NCBI RefSeq assembly: GCF_042466415.1
Contig: NZ_JAXHCH010000002.1
Span: 1,674,001-1,738,000, forward strand
Length of the DNA: 64,000 nucleotides
Origin: Albirhodobacter sp042466415
GTDB taxonomy: Bacteria; Pseudomonadota; Alphaproteobacteria; Rhodobacterales; Rhodobacteraceae
Direction of reading: 5' to 3'
Shown piece after piece: positions 18,379-26,154 of this stretch. The first letter of the stretch is position 1. Every line of letters begins with the position of its first letter. The position numbers were made by a program, and so were the translations under genes. The notes under the pieces were generated by a model, which saw only the letters and a list, made by a program, of their open reading frames with translations, searched no databases and had not been told where the DNA came from.

Positions 18379-19137
18379 ATGCTCAAAACCCGCATCATTC
18401 CCTGCCTCGACGTGGCCGACGGGCGCGTTGTCAAAGGCGTCAACTTTGTCGATCTGATTGACGCGGGAGATCCTGTTGAGGCGGCAAAAGCCTATGATGC
18501 GGCGGGCGCGGACGAGCTGTGCTTCCTCGACATCCATGCGACTCACGAAAACCGCGGCACCATGTTTGATCTGGTGACGCGCACGGCGGAGCAATGCTTC
18601 ATGCCGCTGACCGTTGGCGGGGGCGTGCGGACCCATGAAGATGTGCGCGCGCTGTTGCTTGCGGGGGCGGATAAGGTGTCTTTCAATTCCGCCGCCGTCG
18701 CCAACCCTGATGTCATCGCCCAAGCCGCCGACAGGTTCGGATCGCAGTGCATCGTCTGCGCGATCGACGCCAAGACCGTCGCCCCCGGAAAATGGGAGAT
18801 TTTCACCCACGGCGGGCGTAAGGCAACCGGCATCGACGCCGTCGAATTCGCCATGACCGTCGCGGCGAAAGGCGCGGGCGAAATCCTGCTCACCTCGATG
18901 GACCGCGATGGCACGCGCGCGGGCTTCAACCTGCCGCTTACCAAAGCAATTTCCGACGCTGTGAGCATCCCCGTTATTGCCTCGGGCGGTGTTGGAACCC
19001 TGGATCACCTCGTTGAGGGCGTGACCAAAGGCGGAGCATCGGCCGTGCTGGCCGCTTCAATCTTCCATTTTGGGGAATTCACCATCGGTGAAGCCAAGGC
19101 GCATATGGCCGCCGCCGGCATTCCCGTCCGCCTGTAA
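18379..19137 (+). CDS. hisF: Imidazole glycerol phosphate synthase, cyclase subunit
   Basis: A 252-aa (beta/alpha)8 barrel, homologous to HisA. It starts MLKTRIIPCLDVADGRVVKG with catalytic Asp11. It has LTVGGGVRTHEDV, LLTSMDRDGTRAGFNLPL with the second Asp, and VIASGGVGTLDHL for phosphate binding. It uses ammonia from HisH to close the imidazole ring. AAGGAGACC precedes the ATG. The gene is 10 bases from hisE. Confidence 0.98.
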   Translation: MLKTRIIPCLDVADGRVVKGVNFVDLIDAGDPVEAAKAYDAAGADELCFLDIHATHENRGTMFDLVTRTAEQCFMPLTVGGGVRTHEDVRALLLAGADKVSFNSAAVANPDVIAQAADRFGSQCIVCAIDAKTVAPGKWEIFTHGGRKATGIDAVEFAMTVAAKGAGEILLTSMDRDGTRAGFNLPLTKAISDAVSIPVIASGGVGTLDHLVEGVTKGGASAVLAASIFHFGEFTIGEAKAHMAAAGIPVRL

Positions 19138-19147
19138 GGACAGTCAG

Positions 19148-19459
19148 ATGCACACTCTCGATCGCCTCGCCGCCACTATCAAATCCCGCAAGGGCGCCGA
19201 TCCCGAAAGCTCGTGGACGGCAAAGCTTTTTGCAAAGGGGCCAGAGAAATGCGCCGAGAAGTTCGGTGAGGAAGCAATCGAAGCAATCATCGAAGCCGTC
19301 AAGGGCGACCGCGAGAAGCTGGCCTCGGAGGCGGCGGATGTTCTATTCCATTTGATCGTGATGCTTGAGGCTCGCGACGTCGATCTGGCGGCTGTGCTTG
19401 CGGTGCTCGAGGCCCGCGAGGGCACGTCGGGCATCACCGAGAAAGCCGCCCGCGGATAA
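19148..19459 (+). CDS. hisE: Phosphoribosyl-ATP pyrophosphatase
   Basis: A 103-aa all-alpha MazG-like NTP pyrophosphohydrolase that acts on PR-ATP, the second step of histidine synthesis. The start is the ATG at 19148 (MHTLDRLAATIKSRKGADPE), preceded by AAGGA; the longer upstream frame only shadows hisF. The metal-binding helices read KCAEKFGEEAIEAIIEA and EKLASEAADVLFHLIVML. It lies 10 bases after hisF as the last gene of hisA-hisF-hisE. hisI, hisG and hisD are not in this window. Confidence 0.96.
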   Translation: MHTLDRLAATIKSRKGADPESSWTAKLFAKGPEKCAEKFGEEAIEAIIEAVKGDREKLASEAADVLFHLIVMLEARDVDLAAVLAVLEAREGTSGITEKAARG

Positions 19460-19502
19460 GAGCGCGCCTCCGCCGATCACAGCGGAGGCTCATCGCCCAA
19501 CC

Positions 19503-20063
19503 TTAAAGCTTCGACAGCTTCGCCTGCAGTTCAGCGAGCTGTTTTTTGATGCCCGCAAGCTCGTCACGCCCGCCACCGCTCTTGGCCGGGGTTTCCTCGG
19601 CCTCTGGCATGGTCGAGCCCGCTCCGCCCCAGCCTGACATCATGTTTTGCAAGAACGCCTGCTGCTGCCGCTGCAGGGCGTCAAACCCCGGCATGCTCAT
19701 CATCGGATTGGGGATGCCAAGATTTTCGATCATCTTGGATTGCCCGTCCCGCAACATCTCGAAAGACGCCGCGAGGAATTGCGGCACCACAGATTGCGCA
19801 TTCGATGAGTAAGAGCGCACGAGATCGGTCAGAACATCCACCGGCAACACGCTTTCGCCCCGGCTTTCATGTTCCGCAATGATTTGCAAAAGATACTGCC
19901 GCGTCAGATCGTCGCCCGATTTCAAATCCACAATTTGCACGGCGCGGCCGTCGCGGATGAACGAGGCGATATCTTCCAGCGTCACGTAGTCGCTGGTCTC
20001 GGTATTGTAGAGGCGGCGGCTCGCATAACGCTTGATCAGCAGTGGCTTAACATCATCCGACAT
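19503..20063 (-). CDS. phaR: Polyhydroxyalkanoate synthesis repressor PhaR
   Basis: The 186-aa product starts at ATG 20063, preceded by GGGAGGA; the longer frame upstream lacks such a site. The N-terminal PHB/PHA accumulation regulator domain is clear: LLIKRYASRRLYNTETSDYV, then DIASFIRDGRAVQIVDLK. The middle part (TRQYLLQIIAEHES, PQFLAASFEMLRDGQ) is the second PhaR domain. The C-terminus is a short coiled coil (ELAGIKKQLAELQAKLSKL). PhaR represses the phasin gene and its own gene and is released when it binds nascent PHA granules. It is downstream of phaP. Residues QRQQQAFLQNMM resemble the PHA-binding region of phasins. Confidence 0.95.
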   Translation of the reverse strand: MSDDVKPLLIKRYASRRLYNTETSDYVTLEDIASFIRDGRAVQIVDLKSGDDLTRQYLLQIIAEHESRGESVLPVDVLTDLVRSYSSNAQSVVPQFLAASFEMLRDGQSKMIENLGIPNPMMSMPGFDALQRQQQAFLQNMMSGWGGAGSTMPEAEETPAKSGGGRDELAGIKKQLAELQAKLSKL

Positions 20064-20185
20064 GCGGTATCCTCCCGATTTTGCAACGCGGCTGTGACGG
20101 TGTCGCAGCGCAGCAATGATTAAGCGCGCACGCCGTAAAAGCAACACCCGAAACGGAAACAACCTGTCGCCGCGCCGCGCGCATG

Positions 20186-20217
20186 AAAAAAGGCGCGTGG
20201 GGACCCACGCGCCTTTC
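20186..20217 (-). terminator. Terminator of phaP
   Basis: On the minus strand AAAGGCGCGTGGG, loop TCC, CCACGCGCCTTT is followed by further T. It lies between phaP and phaR, so phaR probably also has its own promoter. Confidence 0.85.
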
Positions 20218-20268
20218 GATCATACCGTGAGCGGGGAACACCGCGCCGGGTATGGAAGGTCGATCAGC

Positions 20269-20718
20269 TTACTTTGCAGCAGCCGTCGCTTTTTTCGTAG
20301 CCGATGTGACGTCCGAGGTTGCTTTTTTGACAGCTGCAGTCGCTTCTTCCGAAGCGTCCTTGCCAGCGGCCAGCATCAACTCGACAGTTTCCATCTGGAG
20401 CTTTTTCGCAACTTCCGCGAATGCCGACATCTTTTCAGCAGCGGTTTCCGCAGCCGAGGACGCAAAGTCAGAGGCCGATTTCGCATAATCAGCAGGCTCT
20501 GTTTTGGTCGCGGTCAGATCGGACATCTTCGCGAGCGTGGTTTTCGCCCAGACAGAAGAAATCTCGGTGGATTTTTCAGCGGCTTCGAGAGCGACTTTCG
20601 CCATTTTCTCGCCCAGCGCAGCTTGGGTCTTGAAAGCATCTTGGAACGCTTTGCCGTCTTTCGGGAACGAACCCATCATGTCTTGCATCATTTTGGTGAA
20701 ATCTTGGGTGTTAGCCAT
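20269..20718 (-). CDS. phaP: Phasin (PHA granule surface protein)
   Basis: The 149-aa product starts at ATG 20718 (MANTQDFTKMMQDMMGSFP), preceded by GGAGAGACACT. It is almost wholly helical, rich in Ala, Lys, Glu and Thr, with the phasin_2-type middle (NALGEKMAKVAL-like segment and AEVAKKLQMETVELML). A low-complexity Ala/Lys tail (ATKKATAAAK) could help neutralise DNA or polymer. Phasins coat PHA granules, control their number and size, and displace PhaR. The upstream gap carries a PhaR-type operator. Confidence 0.93.
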   Translation of the reverse strand: MANTQDFTKMMQDMMGSFPKDGKAFQDAFKTQAALGEKMAKVALEAAEKSTEISSVWAKTTLAKMSDLTATKTEPADYAKSASDFASSAAETAAEKMSAFAEVAKKLQMETVELMLAAGKDASEEATAAVKKATSDVTSATKKATAAAK

Positions 20719-20790
20719 AGTGTCTCTCCGTCTTGGGCCCGAGGAGGAAACTGGCGAGCGGGCCCGTGCATCGCATGCAACATTTATATA

Positions 20791-20833
20791 TGCCGCAGCG
20801 CAGCATTGCAAGTTTTTTCACGCTGCGTTGCAG
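20791..20833. promoter_or_regulatory. Candidate PhaR operator upstream of phaP
   Basis: CTGC-GTT-GCAG at 20823-20833 is an exact match to the CTGC-N3-GCAG site described for Paracoccus PhaR. Further TGC/GCA repeats (GCCGCAGCGCAGC, ATTGCA) lie at 20792-20810. The sites are 75-115 bases before the phaP start, as expected for autoregulated phasin control. Confidence 0.7.
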
Positions 20834-20872
20834 AATTTTGACTGTCACAATGACGAATTGCCCTTAGGGCAC

Positions 20873-22666
20873 CTATAGCTCCGGCTTTTCAAGCACATAG
20901 CTTCCAGGGGCCGCGCAAAGCACTGGATGATCCGGTCCGCCGACGGGGCGCGCTGTTACAAATCGTCCAGATTTTTTCGCGAGCCACTCCCCCCACTGCG
21001 GCCACCATGACTCCTTCTCGAACGTGGCCTGCGCGCGCCAATCGGCGTGATTCTCGATAGGCGCATCGGATAAATAGTGCCCGTATTTCTGCTTGCTGGG
21101 CGGGTTCACGATGCCCGCGATATGGCCTGATTGCGCGAGGACAAAGGTCTTCTCCTTCGCGCCCATTTGCGAAATCCCGTTAAAGGACGCGACCCAAGGC
21201 GCGATGTGATCTGTCTCGCAGGCAATCGCCATGAGCGGCACGCGGACGTCCTTGATACGAAGCGTCTCGCCCAGCAATTCAAAGCCGCCTTTGGCGAACA
21301 TGTTTTGCTGACAAAGCTTGCGCAAGTATTGCACCGTCATCTTGCCGGCGAGGTTGGTACTGTCGCCGTTCCAATACAACAGATCAAAGGCCGGAGGCCG
21401 CTCGCCGAGCATGTAACTGCGGATCGCGGGTTGGTAGATCAAATCATTCGCGCGCAGGAACGAGAAAGTGCGCGTCATGAAATAGGAGGACAGCACCCCG
21501 TCCGCCTTGCACTGCGCCTCAATTCCATCGACAAAATCATCTTGCAAGAAGGCGGTAAACTCGCCCTGATCCGAGAAATCCGTCAGTGCCGTGAAAAAGG
21601 TCGCGCTGTTAATCGATTTGTCTTTGCGCTTGTGCAACAGCGCCAGAGTTAGCGATAGCGCCGTCCCCGCGATGCAATAGCCCACAGCGCTGAGCTTGGG
21701 CGCGCCAGTGATCGCCTTTACCTGCTCGATCGCGGTGAGATACCCGTGTTCGATATAATCTTCGATCCCGGTGTCGGCGAAGCTTTGATCAGGATTGCGC
21801 CATGCCACAACAAACAGCGTAAATCCTTGATCCACGATCCACTTGATCAAGGAATTCGCAGGCTTGAGATCGAGCACATAATATTTGTTGATCCACGGCG
21901 GAAAAATCAGCAACGGCGTTTTATGCACGGTTTCGGTCGTGGGCGCGTATTGGATCAATTCGAACAGGCGATTACGGTAGACAACAGACCCTTCAGTCGT
22001 CGCAAGGTTCTCACCCAGTTTGAACGCATCTCGATCTGCCAGCGTCACGACGAGATCGCCCTTATTCGCCTCCACATCGCGCACAAGGTTCTCCAACCCG
22101 CGCACGAGGCTTTCCCCTTCGGTTTCCACTGCACGCTCCAGCGCATCGGGGTTTGTGGCGAGAAAATTCGTCGGCGCCATGAGATCGACGATCTGCTTAG
22201 CAAAATACTCCATCCGCTTCCGGTCCACATCATCCAGCCCCTCAAGATTGGCGAGACTGTCCGTGACCGCATCGGACGCGATGAGATATTGTTGTTTGAC
22301 GAAGTTGAAATAGGGGTGGCTGTCCCAAAGCGGGTTTGTAAAGCGCCGGTCGGGGCGCCCTTTATCAGCAGGAGGTGCGAGTGTGCCGCCGCGCAAGGCT
22401 TCCGTCGCCTCCATATATTGGGTCATCGCCTGCCCCCAATAGGCTACCTGCGCCTCAACAATTTTCGACGGCTTCTCCATCATCTCGCGCAAAACAGAGC
22501 CGCCAGCCTTCATGTAAAGATCCGCGCCAGGCCCTTCCAATGCAGGGTTGATCGCGCGCTTATGCGATAACGCTTCCGAGAGCCGCAGCGTCAAAGCCTC
22601 AATTTTCGCTAGATTTTCCTTGAAATGCTGCGATGCAGCAGGCACTGTCTCGTCATTGGCGGTCAT
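20873..22666 (-). CDS. phaC: Class I polyhydroxyalkanoate synthase
   Basis: The 597-aa enzyme polymerises (R)-3-hydroxyacyl-CoA. The N-terminal PhaC_N domain is visible (DRRFTNPLWDSHPYFNFVKQ). The alpha/beta hydrolase core has the lipase-like box GYCIAGTALS with nucleophile Cys331. The catalytic Asp is in ACETDHIAPW and the His in AQSGHIAGIVNPP. The Ala in place of the second Gly of GxCxGG is familiar in alphaproteobacterial class I enzymes. No phaA or phaB is adjacent, so monomer supply is encoded elsewhere. It is divergent from phaZ over 228 bases. Confidence 0.97.
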   Translation of the reverse strand: MTANDETVPAASQHFKENLAKIEALTLRLSEALSHKRAINPALEGPGADLYMKAGGSVLREMMEKPSKIVEAQVAYWGQAMTQYMEATEALRGGTLAPPADKGRPDRRFTNPLWDSHPYFNFVKQQYLIASDAVTDSLANLEGLDDVDRKRMEYFAKQIVDLMAPTNFLATNPDALERAVETEGESLVRGLENLVRDVEANKGDLVVTLADRDAFKLGENLATTEGSVVYRNRLFELIQYAPTTETVHKTPLLIFPPWINKYYVLDLKPANSLIKWIVDQGFTLFVVAWRNPDQSFADTGIEDYIEHGYLTAIEQVKAITGAPKLSAVGYCIAGTALSLTLALLHKRKDKSINSATFFTALTDFSDQGEFTAFLQDDFVDGIEAQCKADGVLSSYFMTRTFSFLRANDLIYQPAIRSYMLGERPPAFDLLYWNGDSTNLAGKMTVQYLRKLCQQNMFAKGGFELLGETLRIKDVRVPLMAIACETDHIAPWVASFNGISQMGAKEKTFVLAQSGHIAGIVNPPSKQKYGHYLSDAPIENHADWRAQATFEKESWWPQWGEWLAKKSGRFVTARPVGGPDHPVLCAAPGSYVLEKPEL

Positions 22667-22894
22667 TATGTGGTTCCCCCCTACCCTCTCAGACGAACCG
22701 TAATCCGCGATAAACGCAAGGAAAAAACGGCCCCTATTGCCGCTGCTTTGTGAGGAATTTCGCCCGATCGCGTCATTGCCCGACTCAAAGCATCACGCAA
22801 AACGAGCCAAACAGATACCCTTGCCCGTCCTCAACCGAGGCAACGCGGCAAGGCCCAGCAACAAGGCCCGTGTATCAGGGCATTGGAGACGCGC

Positions 22895-24178
22895 ATGAAG
22901 GGTATGATGTCCTACGATCTGATGGAAACCATCAGAAACACCAACGAATGGATGGGCGCTTCCGCCCGCGCCATGGCGTCCTATCCGATTTGGGGCATGG
23001 CTCCGCATCCGATGTTCAAAGTGATGTCCGCTTGGGGCCGCGTTACAGAACGCTCGTTCAGCCGGATGGTCATCAAGCCTGATTGGGGCATCAAAACGAT
23101 CGTTGGCGAAGATGGCCGCGATCATCAGGTCAGCGTGGAGACCATCCTCGACAAGCCCTTCGGCGGTTTGATCCAGTTTAAAGTGGTCGATCGCGCGCCA
23201 ATGCCGCGACGGATCCTGCTCGTCGCGCCGATGTCGGGCCACTACGCCACCTTGCTGCGCTCCACGGTTGCCTCGCTTTTGCCGGATGCGGATCTCTACA
23301 TCACCGATTGGCACAATGCCCGCGACATTCCCGTGTCCGCAGGCAAGTTCGACATCGAGGATTACACGCTTTATCTCGTTGATTTCATGCGGCACCTCGG
23401 CCCCGACATCAACGTCATTGCGGTGTGCCAACCTGCGCCATTGACCCTCGCGGCGACGGCCTATCTCGCGCAAGAAGACCCCGCCGCGCAGCCGCGCAGC
23501 TTGACGCTTATCGGCGGCCCGATTGATCCTGATGCTGCGGCAACGGAAGTTACCGATTTCGGTCGCCGTGTCACCATGGGTCAGCTTGAACATATGGTGA
23601 TCCAGCGCGTCGGCTTTAAGTACAAGGGCGTCGGCCGGATGGTGTACCCCGGCCTCATGCAGCTAGCCTCGTTCATCTCAATGAACGCCGAAACCCATGC
23701 CAAAGCGTTCAGCGATAAGATCACCGCCGAAGCAAAGGGGGATGGATCAGAGGGCGACCGCCACAATGTCTTCTACGACGAATACCTCGCCGTGATGGAC
23801 ATGACCGCCGAATTCTACCTCTCCACGGTGGAGCGGATCTTCAAAAACCTCGAAATCGCAAAGAATGAATTTGTCGTCGACGGAAAACACGTCGATCTCG
23901 ATAAAATCACCTCCGTCGCGGTAATGACCGTTGAAGGCGCGAACGACGACATCTCGGCCCCCGGCCAATGCGTCGCCGCCCTGCGCCTATGCACCGGACT
24001 ACCGGACACGAAGAAGGCCGAGCATCTGGAGCCGGGAGCGGGCCACTACGGGATTTTCGCGGGCAAATCATGGCGCAACAACATCCGCCCGCTGGTACTC
24101 GACTTCATCGACGCACAAGCAGGCACTGCCGCTCCGAAACTTAAACCTTCGGAAAAGGCGACGTTGAAAGCAGTCTGA
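22895..24178 (+). CDS. phaZ: Intracellular polyhydroxyalkanoate depolymerase
   Basis: A 427-aa PHB_depo_C-type alpha/beta hydrolase that mobilises stored PHA in the cytoplasm. The start is ATG 22895 (MKGMMSYDLMETIRNTNEW) with GGAG 9 bases before; an in-frame TTG at 22883 is less likely. The nucleophile is Cys178 in NVIAVCQPAPL, in place of the usual Ser, as is typical of this family. Also seen are DADLYITDWHNARDIP, TVEGANDDISAPGQ with the Asp, and EPGAGHYGIFAGKSW with the His. No signal peptide. It is divergent from phaC, so synthesis and breakdown genes share one intergenic region. Confidence 0.96.
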   Translation: MKGMMSYDLMETIRNTNEWMGASARAMASYPIWGMAPHPMFKVMSAWGRVTERSFSRMVIKPDWGIKTIVGEDGRDHQVSVETILDKPFGGLIQFKVVDRAPMPRRILLVAPMSGHYATLLRSTVASLLPDADLYITDWHNARDIPVSAGKFDIEDYTLYLVDFMRHLGPDINVIAVCQPAPLTLAATAYLAQEDPAAQPRSLTLIGGPIDPDAAATEVTDFGRRVTMGQLEHMVIQRVGFKYKGVGRMVYPGLMQLASFISMNAETHAKAFSDKITAEAKGDGSEGDRHNVFYDEYLAVMDMTAEFYLSTVERIFKNLEIAKNEFVVDGKHVDLDKITSVAVMTVEGANDDISAPGQCVAALRLCTGLPDTKKAEHLEPGAGHYGIFAGKSWRNNIRPLVLDFIDAQAGTAAPKLKPSEKATLKAV

Positions 24179-24205
24179 TCTAACATTCCCTATCGCAAGA
24201 GTTTT

Positions 24206-24229
24206 CGGGGCGCGCAGGCGCCCCGTTTG
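24206..24229 (+). terminator. Hairpin after phaZ
   Basis: CGGGGCGC, GCAG loop, GCGCCCCG, then TTTGCG, 28 bases after the phaZ stop and just before the converging hydrolase gene ends. Confidence 0.55.
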
Positions 24230-24231
24230 CG

Positions 24232-24963
24232 TTATTTCAGAAGAAGTGGCGCGGCCAACCAATCCCGCAGCGCCTGCGTTACCTTTTCAGGCTGTTCCAG
24301 CGGCGTAAGATGCCCCGCGCCCAGCACCAATCGAAACTCCGCATGTGGCATGAGCTCCGCAAGAAACTCATGCCGCCGCGGCGGACAAATGCTGTCGAAC
24401 TCGCCGCAAATCAGTATGGCCCGCACCTTTGTATTTCGCAAAGCGCGTTGTTGATCCGGCCGCCGCATGAGCGCGCGGCTTTGATCATGAAACGCATCGG
24501 GCCCCAGTGCCGCCGCCATCTCGAGCATCATCGCCTGCACATCGCGCAGCATCGGCCCCTGATAGAGCGCGCCGACCGGCACCTCCTCCAACATCACCTC
24601 ATCGAGACGCCCCGTGCGGGCGCGCACAATCCGCGTCTCGCGCCCCCCCGATACCTGTGGCGTCTCAGGCAAAGGCGATACATTGATTAACGCCACTTGG
24701 CTCACCCGCTCTGGCGCGCGCCGCAGGATTTCCATCGCGACAAGTCCGCCGAGCCAATGCCCCACCAGTGCAAATTTTTCTGGCGCCTGCTTGAGGACAA
24801 AGCTCGCCATCTCCTCAACGCTTGTCCCGCGCATCGGCATGACGGTCACGGCATGTGTGGTAGAGAAATCAAGGATCTGGTGCCAGAATAAGCGGGCATC
24901 GGCCATGAAGCCCGGCAAAAAAATGATCGGATCTTGCGGCATATCAGCTGCACAATGGGTCAA
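24232..24963 (-). CDS. Alpha/beta hydrolase-fold protein with Trp at the nucleophile position
   Basis: A 243-aa protein of the alpha/beta hydrolase fold: IIFLPGFMADARLFW with the oxyanion region, PMRGTS, then the nucleophile elbow GHWLGGLVAMEILRRAP. The central residue of GxSxG is Trp70, encoded by TGG, one base from TCG. The acid (CGEFDSICPP) and His (GAGHLTPLEQPE) are kept. Without Ser it should not act as an ordinary esterase. It may be cofactorless, a binding protein or an inactivated copy. It is monocistronic or loosely linked to the hydrolase gene 128 bases upstream. No function can be assigned. Confidence 0.8.
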   Translation of the reverse strand: MTHCAADMPQDPIIFLPGFMADARLFWHQILDFSTTHAVTVMPMRGTSVEEMASFVLKQAPEKFALVGHWLGGLVAMEILRRAPERVSQVALINVSPLPETPQVSGGRETRIVRARTGRLDEVMLEEVPVGALYQGPMLRDVQAMMLEMAAALGPDAFHDQSRALMRRPDQQRALRNTKVRAILICGEFDSICPPRRHEFLAELMPHAEFRLVLGAGHLTPLEQPEKVTQALRDWLAAPLLLK

Positions 24964-25091
24964 GAGAACGTCCTAATTCGGGCCGCAAATTCGGCCATGT
25001 CGCGCCAAGATGCCCCAGCCAAGCGAGCGGTCCAACCCCCTAGCGCGAGGTTTTTCCTGTCAGACCACTCGCGGCGATCACGGTCACGCGA

Positions 25092-25865
25092 TCAAACCCG
25101 CGACATGACCTCATCGATCATCCCGTTGATCAGATCGAGACACTCATCCGTTGAAAACCGATGATCCGCCCCCTTGACGAGAACAAGCCGGATATCCGCG
25201 CCGCTCACATGGCCCAACAACCTGTTGGCCACCTCAACCGAGACAGCCTCATCCGCCGTCCCTTGCAAGAATCGCACCGGGAAAGGCAACTCCAATGGCG
25301 CCCGCAACACGAGCCGATTGCGCCCCTCATTGATCAGCCGACGCGTGATAATATAAGGCTCCCCGTAATCCGACGGAATCTCAAGCTGCCCTTCTTCTTC
25401 AAGCTGACGGCGCGTGGCTTGATCGAAAGAAGCCCAATAGCCGTCTTCGGTAAAATCTGGCGCCGCCGCAATCGTCACAAGCCCCGCCACTTTTTCGGGA
25501 TGCTCCCTGCAAATCAAAAGCGCAATCCAGCCGCCCATCGACGAGCCTACCAAAATCTGCGGTCCCTGCGTAACCGCAAGGATCAAGTCCCGCGCATCCT
25601 CAAACCAATCCCCTATCGCGCCATCAGTGAACGCCCCGTCCGACACCCCGTGCCCGGAATAATCGAACCGCAAGAAGCCGCGCCCCGAGGCCTTTGCAGC
25701 CGCCTCCAGCGCCAAGGCCTTGCTCCCCTCCATATCCGACCGAAAGCCGCCCAGAAATACAACGCCTGGCAATTGCGCTCCCGCACCCGTCGCGTCGGTT
25801 TTGTGATACGCGAGACGGCGACCTTCGGGAGTCGTAAAATATGTGGCGGTGGACAAATCGGGCAT
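25092..25865 (-). CDS. Alpha/beta hydrolase (ABHD10-like thioesterase/esterase)
   Basis: A 257-aa cytoplasmic serine hydrolase. It has VVFLGGFRSDMEGSKA, RFDYSGHGVSDG, the elbow GSSMGGWIALLICREHPEKV with Ser109, acid near LQGTADEAVS, and His in KGADHRFST. The pattern (GGF-RSDM-GSKA, and GSSMGGW) matches the group that includes mitochondrial ABHD10, an acyl-protein and mycophenolate glucuronide hydrolase. The substrate in bacteria is unknown. AAGGAGATTTACC precedes the ATG. Confidence 0.85.
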   Translation of the reverse strand: MPDLSTATYFTTPEGRRLAYHKTDATGAGAQLPGVVFLGGFRSDMEGSKALALEAAAKASGRGFLRFDYSGHGVSDGAFTDGAIGDWFEDARDLILAVTQGPQILVGSSMGGWIALLICREHPEKVAGLVTIAAAPDFTEDGYWASFDQATRRQLEEEGQLEIPSDYGEPYIITRRLINEGRNRLVLRAPLELPFPVRFLQGTADEAVSVEVANRLLGHVSGADIRLVLVKGADHRFSTDECLDLINGMIDEVMSRV

Positions 25866-25945
25866 GGTAAATCTCCTTTTTGCTTACCCTAACCAACCAA
25901 ACGCCGCGAAGAAAGAGGGGGCGCTGCCCCCGCCCTTTCAGGGCT

Positions 25946-26010
25946 CCCCCGGGATATTTAGGGCAACCGGACATCAGACAGGCTTCCGGTTGCCCCCCAA
26001 TATCCCGGGG
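25946..26010. repeat. Large inverted repeat built from two GGGATATTT..GCAACCGGA elements
   Basis: Arms at 25946-25971 and 25985-26010 are nearly perfect reverse complements (CCCCCGGGATATT, a short variable part, GGGCAACCGGA), with a 13-base loop. A third copy of the same element is at 3472-3493. The structure lies between the hydrolase start (minus, 25865) and thrS (plus, 26155). The remainder of the gap has no gene. Confidence 0.7.
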
Positions 26011-26154
26011 TGAATGCGCAGCAAAGGGGCAGAGCCCCTACAGGGGCCGCAAGGCGTCATTCCCGTTGACTTGGCAGCCGCCGCGTTTCATACCCGCCGC
26101 ACCATAACCCGCAACCGGGCGCTCCGTGGGCGCCAAACCGACGAGGAGGACACC

